Shown in pieces: positions 54,120-64,000 of a stretch of 64,000 bases of DNA. The number at the start of each line of letters is the position of its first letter. The stretch's first letter is position 1. The stretch spans positions 74,501-138,500 of the forward strand of contig WEDG01005091.1 of the NCBI GenBank assembly GCA_017591395.1, written 5' to 3'. The notes beneath the pieces are model-generated. The model saw only the letters and a program-made list of their open reading frames with translations, was not told the DNA's origin and did not search any database. A program made the position numbers and the translations under genes. The DNA is from Schistocephalus solidus. Its lineage: Eukaryota; Platyhelminthes; Cestoda; Diphyllobothriidea; Diphyllobothriidae.

Positions 54120-56640
54120 TAGGCCCACTTGGGAGCTCAGACCATGACATCGTTGTTTCTACACTACAATTCAAAACCTAGGAATCGTTTTCTAAAAATA
54201 TAGCTCTTTTGAATTTCGGATTAGCACTTTCGGCAGAATTATTGATAAATCTTAACTCCAACGATTGGTCTGATTTCTTTCTATGTTAGTATGTGAAAAC
54301 CTGTAGCTGTTTGCTGTACAAAGTTTTGGATCCACTTATTTCTCGTTTTGTTTCCCGTAAGAAATTAACTAATGTCACGGATGAGGTTCACCCCCCTAAA
54401 TATTTCCATCATAGGTTGCGTAAACTCTCTCGTCGATTCCAGTTTCAAAATGACATTTCCGTTCTGCCCTTGATTCGGCCTATTTTTGAGCAGACTAAGA
54501 GGCTATCCGAAGTAAAGCGGCTAGCCGATGAGGTCAAATATGTCAAAAATCGTTCGTTTAATGTCGCGAAACTTTTTTAACGCGCAATAAGGACTCATCC
54601 TGTCCTTCTAGACGCCGTTGACAATCCTATAGTCGATTACAAATTTACGGCTGATGGTTTTAACGTTTTCTTGTCCAGAAAATTTATTGAAAATTCAGCC
54701 GCTCCCCCTCCGACCATCCAGCGTTGGACCGGTGCAGTCCTCGAAACCATAACTTTTACACTTTAGGACGTAACCGTAGCCATTCGACGTTTTCATAAAT
54801 CTCATAGTCCTAGACCAGATGGCGTACAGATCAGTATTAGAAAGGTGGGTGCTGTGTTCTAGTTTTGGAAAAAGAAATCTTTTCCAGTGTGTGGAACGAA
54901 GCGCACATTCTATCTATCCCCAAACACGGCTAATCTACGTAATCTGACGATTTTTGGCCAATCAATACATTGTCCACAGCTTCGAAAATCCTGGAGACCT
55001 TGATCAAAGATAAGAGGATGTTTCACTTAACCGATAATAAACTACTGAGTGCAGCCCAGAGTTGGTTCCTAAAAACAAGGTGTTGTGCTACCTGTCAGCT
55101 CTCTTTCTTTGATCACGTTCTACAATATTTGGATGATGACATTACACTTTACATAGTCAATTTCGATTTTAGTCAAGGCCTTCGATCATGTTGACCATGC
55201 TTTTCTTCTCCTCAAACTCTCCTCTTTCGGTATATCTGGTAAACTTCTGAACTTGATATCTTCTTACCTGAGCTCTCGCACACAACATGTTAAGATCTCC
55301 AATGTTATCTCAAACTTGGCACGTGTGAGGAGTGGAGTTATTCAGGGTAGTGTGCTTTGCCCACTTTTATTTTGTCTTTTTGTCAATGATGTACCAGGCT
55401 TATTTCAGAACGGTAGGTTCTTTCTGTATGCTTAAGATTTAAAAGTTGCCTATCGATACAAGCCGGCAGATCGCGACACAATACATGATCTATTAAAAAT
55501 GATCTTGAGGTCTTTGCCCAGTGGTGCTGCACATGGCACCTTTCCCTTTCTTGGCACAAATGCCCCGTTATGGTTGTTGGCGACAACCATCAGCCTCAAT
55601 TTAGCATAGATGGCCTCGATCAAAATGTGCCCGGCGTTGTCAAGGATCTGGGCATATCATATTCCAATGGTCTTAATCTTTCAGAACATTGCACCCTTAT
55701 TATTTCCAAAGCACACAGAACAACCGGGTTATCCTCCGAAATTTTAAAACTATTAAAATTAGACTTCGCCTTTATTAAATGTACGTTAAGCCTGGCCTGG
55801 AATACTGCTCGTTTCTATTTAGCCTTCTGCGCGCTAGTGAACGCAAGAAAATAAAATCAGTCCAGCACTTCTTTACGCAAATAATTTTATCGGTGGAGCA
55901 ACGTAATCTGCGTATCAAGAACATTGTGGGCTTATAAACATTGGTCACTGATTGTTTCGCCGAGTACAGAAGGGACTCTTTTTATTGTTTAAGCTTTTAA
56001 ATAGTCTTACATTTAATCTCCTTACCACTGTGAGGCAGCTTGACCACCCTCGGCGCAGCAGTCATCGCAATGTCTTTTTATTTCTTCAATTAGCTCGCAG
56101 AGTTAATTATCGTTGACTTTTTTTGGTAAACGCCATATATATATATATGGAAAAAACTACCACAGAATGTATAAATTCTATGAAGTTACTCTTTGTTTAA
56201 GAGAACTATTACTAGTTTTCTTTCATTCAGAACAGCTTCAACGAATTCTGGGCGCTGACACGGTAGAATCTGTTTTCTAGTTCGACGGAGTGCGTGGCAC
56301 CTGAACCCGATCCCAAATCTTACTTTGAGGGCTATGGCACCGTCTCTGCAGACTGCACCCGTTGAATTTTTTGGCAGACAGCTAGCAACCATCCACGGAT
56401 GCACTCTTGCCTAGGTCAGAATCCTGGTTCCTAAAAAAAAACAGAAAAATTGCAAACATAGTGAACTTGTGTTAGCTTTTCCCTGATCTGAATTGCTACC
56501 ATCCAAAAGGCAGCATTTTTTCTCCTGAATAACATAAAGATAAGAAAAACACTTATACTGATATATATTCAGGAGATTTTTCACTGCCATCCTGATCCCT
56601 ACTGAATATTCGTCCGATAATGGATGTAAACCAGCATTAA
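54120..56640 (+). mobile_element. Family A copy 3 (longest RT)
   Basis: End of endonuclease (LGSSDHDIVVSTLQF), linker (LISRFVSRKKL, RRFQFQNDISVLPLI), RT (VAIRRFHKSHSPRPDGVQ, LSSRTQHVKISNVISNLARV, VIQGSVLCPLLFCLFVNDV, and RFFLYA-stop-DLKVAY in place of YADD), thumb and C-terminal region, then 3' UTR with a U-rich hairpin and a TAT-rich tail. It lies head-to-tail between two CR1-like copies on the same strand. Confidence 0.85.
56509..56588 (+). other. ENE-like hairpin (copy e)
   Basis: GGCAG (56,509-56,513) pairs with CTGCC (56,584-56,588). CTCCTGAATA (56,522-56,531) pairs perfectly with TATTCAGGAG (56,566-56,575). U6 (56,516-56,521) faces U5 (56,577-56,581). It lies near the 3' end of family A copy 3. 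Confidence 0.7.
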
Positions 56641-56659
56641 ATACAACTATTATTATTAA

Positions 56660-58530
56660 AAGTTGATAAAAAACAAGGACGCAGTCACTGTACTTATGGA
56701 TGTGAATGGCGTTGAATTCGTTGAAAATGGTGAGGTAACCGAGCACTTGGGTTGGTTCTATGCCTCGGTGTACACTAGAGAAATCGAGCTTCAGCTTGAC
56801 ACGGTCAACAGGGCTGTTATAAACACTGGTCCATTGCTTAAAATTATAATCTTACCAGAACCTCTCGTGGAACGAGAACTGTAAAAATCTCAAAGAAGCC
56901 AATTCAGCTGGTCCGCACGATATGCCGGCAATGTTCTTTAAAGAATTGGCGATGACCTCTTCAAACCACTAGCACATTTATTCATCATTTGAATCAGGGC
57001 CACTGCCATCCGAATGGAAGGCAGCAAATATCTACGCAATATAGAAGACTGGGATCGATCTAATGTCAAAAATTATCTGTATGCTAGCCTTACTTCGATT
57101 TGCTGTAAAATTATGGAATCAAAAATTAAGTAGGTGACCATGAATTTCCTGGATGCAAACCGATTACTCTCAGAACTCCAGCATGGCTTCAGAAAGAATC
57201 GCTCTTGTCATTCCACTTTATTCTCTCTACAGAGCAGTGGACTCGCGCATTGGACGAAGATGGTAGGGTTGACGTCATCTACACAGATTTCAAGAAGGCG
57301 TTTGACAGTGTCCCACACAAACGTTTCATCTATAAATTATCTGAAATTGGAATAAGAGGAATGATGCTGACATGGATCACAGCTTTTCTTATTGGAAGAT
57401 TGCAAACTGTGTGCACCAATACCTCGAAGTGAACACCTAATCCGGTTTTATGTGGTGTCCCACGAGGCTCCGGCTTAGGACCGTTACTCTTCTTAGTCTA
57501 CATTAACGAATAAGTCGACGACCTGGGTTACAGCGCCGTCATGTTTGCAGACTATGTTAAAATGTGTAGTGCCGACAGGCACGCAATTCAAGAGAGTCTC
57601 AACCGTCTTAGCAGCCGATCTGCTCGTTGACTCTTAATTTTTTTAACGTTGGGAAATCTGTTGTCCTAAGACTCCATACCACGCGAAACAGTGAGGAGGT
57701 TGCTACCTGCCAATACCCTCTCGATGGGCGGTCCCTTATAATTGGTTAGGAACAGAAGGACCTCGTTGTTCTAATTAAATCCTCACTCAAACCATTTTCT
57801 TAGTGTTAAAATGCAGTTTAGTGCACGGCACAAGTCTTAATTGCGTTCAGACGAGGATTTGTGCAGATTAATAAGGAACTATTCTGAAAAACCTACGGTG
57901 CATTGGTTGATCTCAATTGGAGTATGCCGTGCAGGTCTGACGTCCGTGGTTTAAAAAGGATTATATACAGCTGAAAGGAGTGCATGCGAGGGCTAGGAAG
58001 ATGGTCATGAATCTTAGTCATTTACTTTACGAAGCAAGACCGGTTAAAATAGATTTGGTTCCTCTCAATTAAAGGCAACAACGCGGTGAACTCATCCGAA
58101 CCTACCAGATTTTCAGAGGCCGCGATTATGTCCATGACTTTGCTGACTTCTTTTTATTGGCTGGAACGGAACCTCTGTGGGGTCATCCCTCTAAACTGCA
58201 GAGGAAGTTGGTTCATACGCACGTCCGATGGAGAGGATATTTGGGGCATGGAAAGGACTCCCTAACGAGATGGTCCTTTCAGAAGCTTTCAACACATTTA
58301 AATGCAAAATAGGTACTCATTTGATGAGAAACATATTACATATAATGAAGGTTGTGTCAGTAGCGGCTGCTTGTGCCTGGCCCACAATATCGATGACCCT
58401 ATATTTCCAGTTATCAGATTTATTGTTGTAAAGGTTTATTCTGCTGCCATTTTTTAATATGAAAAGCGAGCTAAAAGGCGAAAGCTGAAATTCCCTCAAT
58501 TAAGTTACTTTAAGTCATAAAGTGACCTAA
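56660..58530 (+). mobile_element. CR1-like copy 7
   Basis: RT entry to 3' end: SICCKIMESKIK, LLSELQHGFRKNRSCHSTLF, VDVIYTDFKKAFDSVPHKRF, PRGSGLGPLLFLVYINE, MFADYVKMCS (catalytic FADD changed to FADY), then the C-terminal region to VVSVAAACAWPT and a short 3' UTR ending in CTCAATTAAGTTACT-type repeats. Same subfamily as copy 1 at 4.85-6.6 kb. Confidence 0.8.
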
Positions 58531-58554
58531 ACCACATAGCTGTACAGCCTTTGC

Positions 58555-58900
58555 AGAAATTCAATCTACATGAGGCGTGTAACTTAACCCTAAATTTCTT
58601 ATGGTTGATCGTTCTAAAAGTAACCTATTTTGAACTACTAGGTGACCAGGAAGCTCTGTGGGCCAAAAACGTGAAATCACTCTTGGATGAAGCAAATTAC
58701 ATCTGCTAAATAGAGCTTCAACGTGAGAGTATAAGTAGGTAATTGTTGATTTTATCAATCCAACTAGTGGCCGTGTCTTTAAACTGGAAGCAGAGCCGGA
58801 AATCAGCTGCAATTAGACGTTGCGTAACGCGCAGGATGTAAAAGAATATTATGAGCGAAGAAAATATTAAATGACTGCGGATTGTACCATCGTGTAAAAA
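58555..58900 (-). mobile_element. Family C fragment
   Basis: The minus strand reads FWPTELPGHLVVQNRLLLE and RSTIRNLGLSYTPHVD, parallel to FGPVMLPQPLIFEGCPMIE and SFIKDLGYTNNLDLSPHAD of the copy at 8.4 kb. Confidence 0.6.
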
Positions 58901-58904
58901 AATT

Positions 58905-61680
58905 TCTGATTTTGCGTGCCTTTATATAATGGTCGATTTTTTGCCTGAGTACGATTATTTTGCCCCTTATTCTGAATATCTTAAATTGCACATTCTTTGA
59001 CATGCATTTATGATCCGTAGGAGCGCATCACTAGAAAGCAATGCATTAACCAAAATAGCAAAAGTTTGCACCACAGCAGTCACACAAACTATACAATTCG
59101 TTTAAACTAATTAGTAAAGATAAAATATCAGTTGTTATATGTAAGGCCTTGAAGTCCTTTAAAAAGCTGAAAATGAAGACAATCGAGGGTGAAATAATTT
59201 CCAGTTAGTACTAATTATAAAATTGAGTATAAAAATCTTCCTCGTAGTTTGATAATTTTATTTAATTTTTTCAAATTTCTGCGTGGTAAATAACCCGTTG
59301 TATGGTGTTGCTGCAGAAATTCGAAAACAGAGACTTTTTATTATATTTAAATAAGAAAGCTTGTATAGTCTGCACAGTACATTGGCAACTGCGATCTCAA
59401 GTTAACGTTTTTGCTTAAATCAGTGCCTGGATCTCCTACGACAGTGTAGTTCACCCTATTACATAGTACTAAAATGTTCTGACTTAATTACAGTCAGTAC
59501 AGTACAGTAAACCGCAGGTCAGCTTATTCAACCTGGGACGCCTGTCTTCATGGCGTAAAAGATTTTACGGTGCTTTATGCAGCGCAAAATCTTTATTTAA
59601 GTCTTGAGCGCCTTAATGACACTTTCACCCTTCCTGATCAATAGCAAAATCATAAACATCATCAACCCACACATCATGGAGATACACTTTTTCATTGTTT
59701 CAAGGGATTGATCTATGGTATCAACACGGTCGTTTGAGATACATTCCGCTCTTATTGTGCAGCCAGATTTGCCATTAAAATGACTTTTGTCAGTGATCCT
59801 GTAGTACTTGTGCGCGACTTGCTTACTAGACCAAGCAGATTATTAGACGCATAAAAGCCTATATATTTGAGATGTTTGTGTACGTAGACAGAAGAAATCC
59901 CAATTTCAGGAGTAAACTTTTATCGCCAATGATAGGAAACGCTAATTTGCCCGAAGTTAAATTTTCGTAATAGTCGGTAAATTTAAAGTGCTACAATTTG
60001 TGATATAAAAAGTTAAACCCTCAATTATAACCTGGTCTTGGACAATTTGTATGCGTAAGTTCAATCATAACTAGCATAAATAAAGGCAATGTTGCCACAT
60101 GCTTTATCTTCATGTCAATATTTTTGGAAGTTTTTTGTTTATTTGTCCGCCCATTCTTTGTATAAGCACACAAGAAACTAACAGGTACGTATTGCAGCAA
60201 CTGATCACCAGTTCATTAATGCTCGGTTAGCTAAGGGAACCAAGTGCTAAGGTGGATAAATGTACACTGTGGTCCTTCCAAAACTAATTGATTGCCAACG
60301 CATTGCTTTTAGTTTCTATATTATAAAAAGTATACAGACAGGAAATTTATTTGAAAGCTTTAAATATTGATTTGCATTAAAATTTTTGTGAAACGCTTCA
60401 TAATTATTTGGCAGTTATATTCAATTTAGGCAAGGAGGTTATCTAAGAGTATATATTCGTAACTAATTCTGATTATATGTAAACTGTTATCTTAGCCAAG
60501 CTCTGAATTCAACTCGATTGCAAATGGCTGTATGGAGTGCATATGCGTGTAAGTAGTACTAAAAAGGAGGGCAATATTGTTCATTGCCCATTTGTAAGAA
60601 TTGTAATTTGACTCTAAAAAATGTTTTTATATACAAGATGAAGATCTTTTTTACATCAAGTTTATCTTTTTATTTATTAAGGCAATATTTTTCGTGTCAG
60701 TTAACAGGTCTTTAGGGTTCCTTGTGGCATAGGCCAGCAGGGTATCGCCTCACAGTATGCTCCTAGTTCCTCCCAGGACATTAATTTGTTAATGGGCATT
60801 TTGTCTTTTCCTATCTAAATTCTGTTGAATTCTCCAAATAAACTTAAAGGACTTCAATCTCTAAAACATATTTTTTGATCCAAATTTAAAATACCTACCC
60901 CATTTACCTGATAAAATTGACAAGAAACATATTGTCTTTTGTTTTTATTTTTAAAAATGGATATGTGTACTGGTATGTGTTTTCTTCCTCCCTTCATCAA
61001 TGGAGATGCTGTCTTCTGAAATGTTAACCGAAATTCAGAACTTTGCGTGGAATTTAAAACGATTAGTTACAGAGGGTTACAATATTGTTTATAGTGCAGC
61101 ATAATCCCAAGGTACTTTAGTCACTCTAGGATGCAGACATCTGAATGATTTTCTTTCCGGGCAACTGCGAAAAGTACACTATGTAAAAATGTCTACTTGA
61201 AGAGTATGCATTTTTCTGATTGATTTTCTATGCTCCATAAATTCAAATATATTTTATAGTAAACATTTAAACAATATTCTTCTTTGTACTCATATGTTAG
61301 AAATTCACATCTTCTTTAAATTTCACGCGTGCAAAAATATTTTGTTCAGAAAAGCGTTGTAATTATGACGTTTGTGAGATCACGAAAAGGTTGTTCAACA
61401 ATTACTACGTCTAAACGTTTATTACTGCCACGTATAAAGTATAAAACGTGGTTTAAATCCCTTGAAAAATTTGATGGAAATTGTGTGCCATCGTCATAAT
61501 GGCAAAGAGGGATGTGAGATTTTCCTTAAAAGAACGCCTCCAGCATGTAATCTAGAAACCATAAATATAAATATTATTACAGGGCAGGTTGAGAGTTTTC
61601 TTGGCATTCAAAAAGTTTTCAAATTGGCAAAGTTGAGAGTTCTGATTTGATCATTTGAGAAATAAAGCGGGCTTACTGGC
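58905..61680. other. AT-rich, no recognised feature
   Basis: No open frame above about 60 codons with any motif, no repeat I can match elsewhere in the window. Confidence 0.45.
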
Positions 61681-61699
61681 ACAATTTTATTCATATAAT

Positions 61700-61728
61700 G
61701 ACGTTTTGGAGAGCTTGATTGGCTCAGC
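61700..61728 (-). other. Possible decayed hammerhead at Penelope 3' end
   Basis: The minus strand reads CTGAGCC, then CAAGCTCTCC and AAAACGTC. The last resembles the GAAACGTC box (short stem III and cleavage site) of Penelope hammerheads, with the CUGANGA box damaged. Suggestive only. Confidence 0.3.
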
Positions 61729-62736
61729 ATTGTAAAAGTTACTGCAGATAACTGAACAGAACCGGAAGTGGCGTTCTATGGCCTGTGTTTTGGCTTCAGT
61801 CTGATTAATGTTTTTTGTTCGCTGTCTGGGCCCTTTGATGGATGTTTGATAGGCAGTAAAGCTGCGTGCCTTATGAGTCATTCCCGCTATGAGGGAATGG
61901 GCATTGCGCCTTATGCCCAGTGGCTCTTGTTTTTCATTGGGTGGGCTGTTTATAGCGGTTTTCTTGAGTTTCGAATGACCAAATTGTCCTCGGTTTTGCG
62001 TACGTAGTGAGGCAAGACGTCATAAGCTACAGGAAGGTCAGGATGCCCGTTTAATCGAGTTGGCATCTAAATACCACGCCTAAAGCGTTAGCCATTCCAT
62101 CTTTGAGCTGCCACTGTCTACGATGGCAGCTCCGTAATGATTAAGGTATGACAAGTTTTTCCACGTGTGTTGCAAGCTGGGAGTTTGGGTCTAGTCTGCG
62201 AGCTGCCGATTTGTGTTTCTGCAGACAGGTCTGTAAGTTCCGCCTGGTTTCCTCCACTTAATTGCAGTCTTCCTCGTTACAACTTATTTTGTACACCACT
62301 GCCGAGGTTTCAGTTAGTAGCAACGGTGACGAATTTTTGCTTTCGAGCGGTGGGCTATGCCTACTCTGGTGGATTGTAAGAGTGGGGAAACCGCCTCGAG
62401 ATTCCCTTTATGTAGGGAATAGCCCTTCAGACTTCAGGTAGCTGTTCCTTTCACCGTCGTCTGTTCCCTTGGCGCCTGTTTTTCTCGATAAAATGGTTAG
62501 CATAGCCATTAGCCTTTAAGAGGTTCTTGAGGTATAGTCATTCAGCCCTTATGTTTGCTGGCGTGCTGCAATGGATTTCGACTCTTTTTATTAAAGTCCG
62601 GATACAGCTGCGCTTGTGAGATAGAGTGATTGCTGTGAAAGTGTAGTATTAACTTCGTGCCTTTGGTTTTTCCAAACACTGGGGTTTTCAGTTGGCCAGT
62701 CGAACATAGGCGCACAAGCACGTCATTGACAATAAG

Positions 62737-62982
62737 TTAGTTATTAGTCTCGCCTTCCATCGTCAATGGAATATTTGGGGCTACCGAGTTCATTAATTCC
62801 TTGAGGTGCTCGATATCAGTTGTTTTAATAACAAAGAAGTTGTCGTTAAAAAAACGAACCGAGAATTTCCGTTGATACTTGGTAAACATCAAGTGTTCTA
62901 TCCGTTTCAGGACTATTTCAGCATTCAGGCCTGAAAGGGGAGCCCATGGGAGTGCCTTTAATTTGTTGGTTAACTTTTCCAC
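62737..62982 (-). pseudogene. Penelope-type RT fragment
   Basis: An 81-aa frame with PLSGLNAEIVLKRIEHL and SVRFFNDNFFVIKTTDIEHL. The usual RYVDDT-like box reads RFFNDNF here, so one catalytic Asp is lost. Confidence 0.8.
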
Positions 62983-64000
62983 CGAAGGTGAAATATATTT
63001 TAAGGCAGCGCCGTAGAAGCTTGACTAGGTGATCGGACTTCAGGGCCTTGTCTGCCTCATAATAGCGTTAAGCCAGTATTTGTTTCACGTCTATCGATAG
63101 ATGTTGCGGAATGGAGCTGAAGAGTGAAATTAAATCAAAAGATTCCAAGGATTCATCTGGTTATAAATTCAGGTGTTTTATGAGCTCAAAGAATTTATTC
63201 ACAGAAGCCACTGTTGTTTGTGAGCCTTCGGCCAGAAACTTAAGACGACCAAACATTCATTTTGCCAGACCATATGTCAGAGTGCCACGAAGGGACACGA
63301 TGGGCCTGAGTGATATATTTGCCGTAAAACGAGCCATGGCGGACTCAGTGGGTTTCATTGAGAACCAGTCGCTGGGTGTTTATCTGGGTGACCAAAATCG
63401 TCATATCTTTGGTACAGCATATTTTATAAGAGTATTGGTCATCGAGTAGGCTCCGTGCTTTGTTCTAGTAATCGGAGTTGTTGAGCACTACCGTGAAACG
63501 ACCTTTGTCAGATGGCAGGATAATTATGTTTTTTATCCGCCTTTTAGACTTTTTGGTGCTCACTGTTCTTCTTTACTAAGTGTTGCACATCTTCTAGGTC
63601 GCATGAGTAAGGAGGAAGTTTGTTGACGGATTAACTCTTCCGTCTCTTCTGATGTCCCTGTTAGATGAAGAACGGATTCAAACGCGGCGCTAAACTCTGT
63701 ATGTGCGGCGTCTATTGTGTTGAAAGTGACTGCATATTCAAGGACTGCAAGTTTCGTGTTGGTGAGGGATTTAGAGGAAAGGTTACGGACAATGAGGCCG
63801 GGCGAGTTGTATAAATTGGCTCATTTAAATGATAATTTCCTGTTTCTTTGTACGGACTTTCTGAGCATGCCTGAGGATGGGCTGCTCAATGTCATTCAAT
63901 TCCTCTCCAGCAGTTGCCCAGAAATATCACTTAGCTTGGCCGAGCTGTGAGTTGTAACGTTGTAGTTTTTGGTGGCAATCGTGAATAAATGAACTGGACA

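Larger units (their letters stand above)
61687..64000 (-). mobile_element. Penelope-like element, decayed, runs off the window
   Basis: Minus-strand reading: helical N-terminal/RT region (EETEELIRQQTSSLL, then MKPTESAMARF-like), GTPMGSPLSGL-type motif with changes near 62,940, NAEIVLKRIEHLMFTKYQ, RFFNDNFFVIK (the VDD box degraded), NSVAPNIPLTMEGE, all characteristic of Penelope RT. A GIY-YIG-type endonuclease remnant follows (Cys-Gly-Thr-Tyr...Arg near 62,250-62,200 and EWLTL...AWYLDANSI near 62,080-62,040). The RT catalytic Asp pair is damaged and stops are frequent. Confidence 0.8.

Overview
The window is nuclear DNA from an animal. Coding sequence is sparse and split by spliceosomal introns, and most of the rest is decayed retrotransposon. 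Several introns are only 32-41 nt while others run to kilobases, and the mobile elements are CR1/Jockey-type non-LTR and Penelope-like. Together these fit a parasitic flatworm with a large, repeat-rich genome. A diphyllobothriidean tapeworm is my best guess; that identification is inference.

Layout. 1-15.1 kb is a jumble of non-LTR retrotransposon copies, mostly on the minus strand. I sort them into three families: A (jockey/CR1-like, with ORF1, endonuclease and RT), CR1-like, and C. Embedded between two (TA)n tracts at 11.7-12.75 kb is a tandem array of about 2.9 units of 355 bp. Each unit carries a complete-looking type I hammerhead ribozyme core, which makes the array a candidate animal retrozyme. 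16.4-27.6 kb holds a 16-exon gene for cytosolic methionyl-tRNA synthetase on the plus strand. I reconstructed it from splice sites and phase; it would encode about 825 aa. Intron 11 is swollen to 4.2 kb by a CR1-like insertion. Four single-base frameshifts, three of them in short homopolymers, interrupt the otherwise intact exons. 31.4-42.6 kb holds a second gene on the minus strand, built from at least seven phase-compatible or context-compatible exons. It encodes an unidentified single-pass membrane protein with a cytoplasmic tail, and its 5' end and at least one internal exon are not placed. 43.9-58.9 kb is again retrotransposon copies. 59.0-61.7 kb is AT-rich with nothing I recognise. 61.7-64 kb is a decayed Penelope-like element (RT plus GIY-YIG endonuclease, minus strand) that runs off the window.

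The two strongest candidates for something undescribed are both RNA structures carried by mobile elements. (1) The hammerhead-bearing tandem array has cleavage sites spaced exactly 354 nt apart. (2) A hairpin with two facing U-rich strands between two short helices occurs six times, at 3' ends of at least two retrotransposon families, and its helices vary with compensatory changes. This is the layout of an ENE, the element that clamps a poly(A) tail in a triple helix. No tools were used: all homology calls come from reading translated motifs, and every boundary of a degraded element is approximate.
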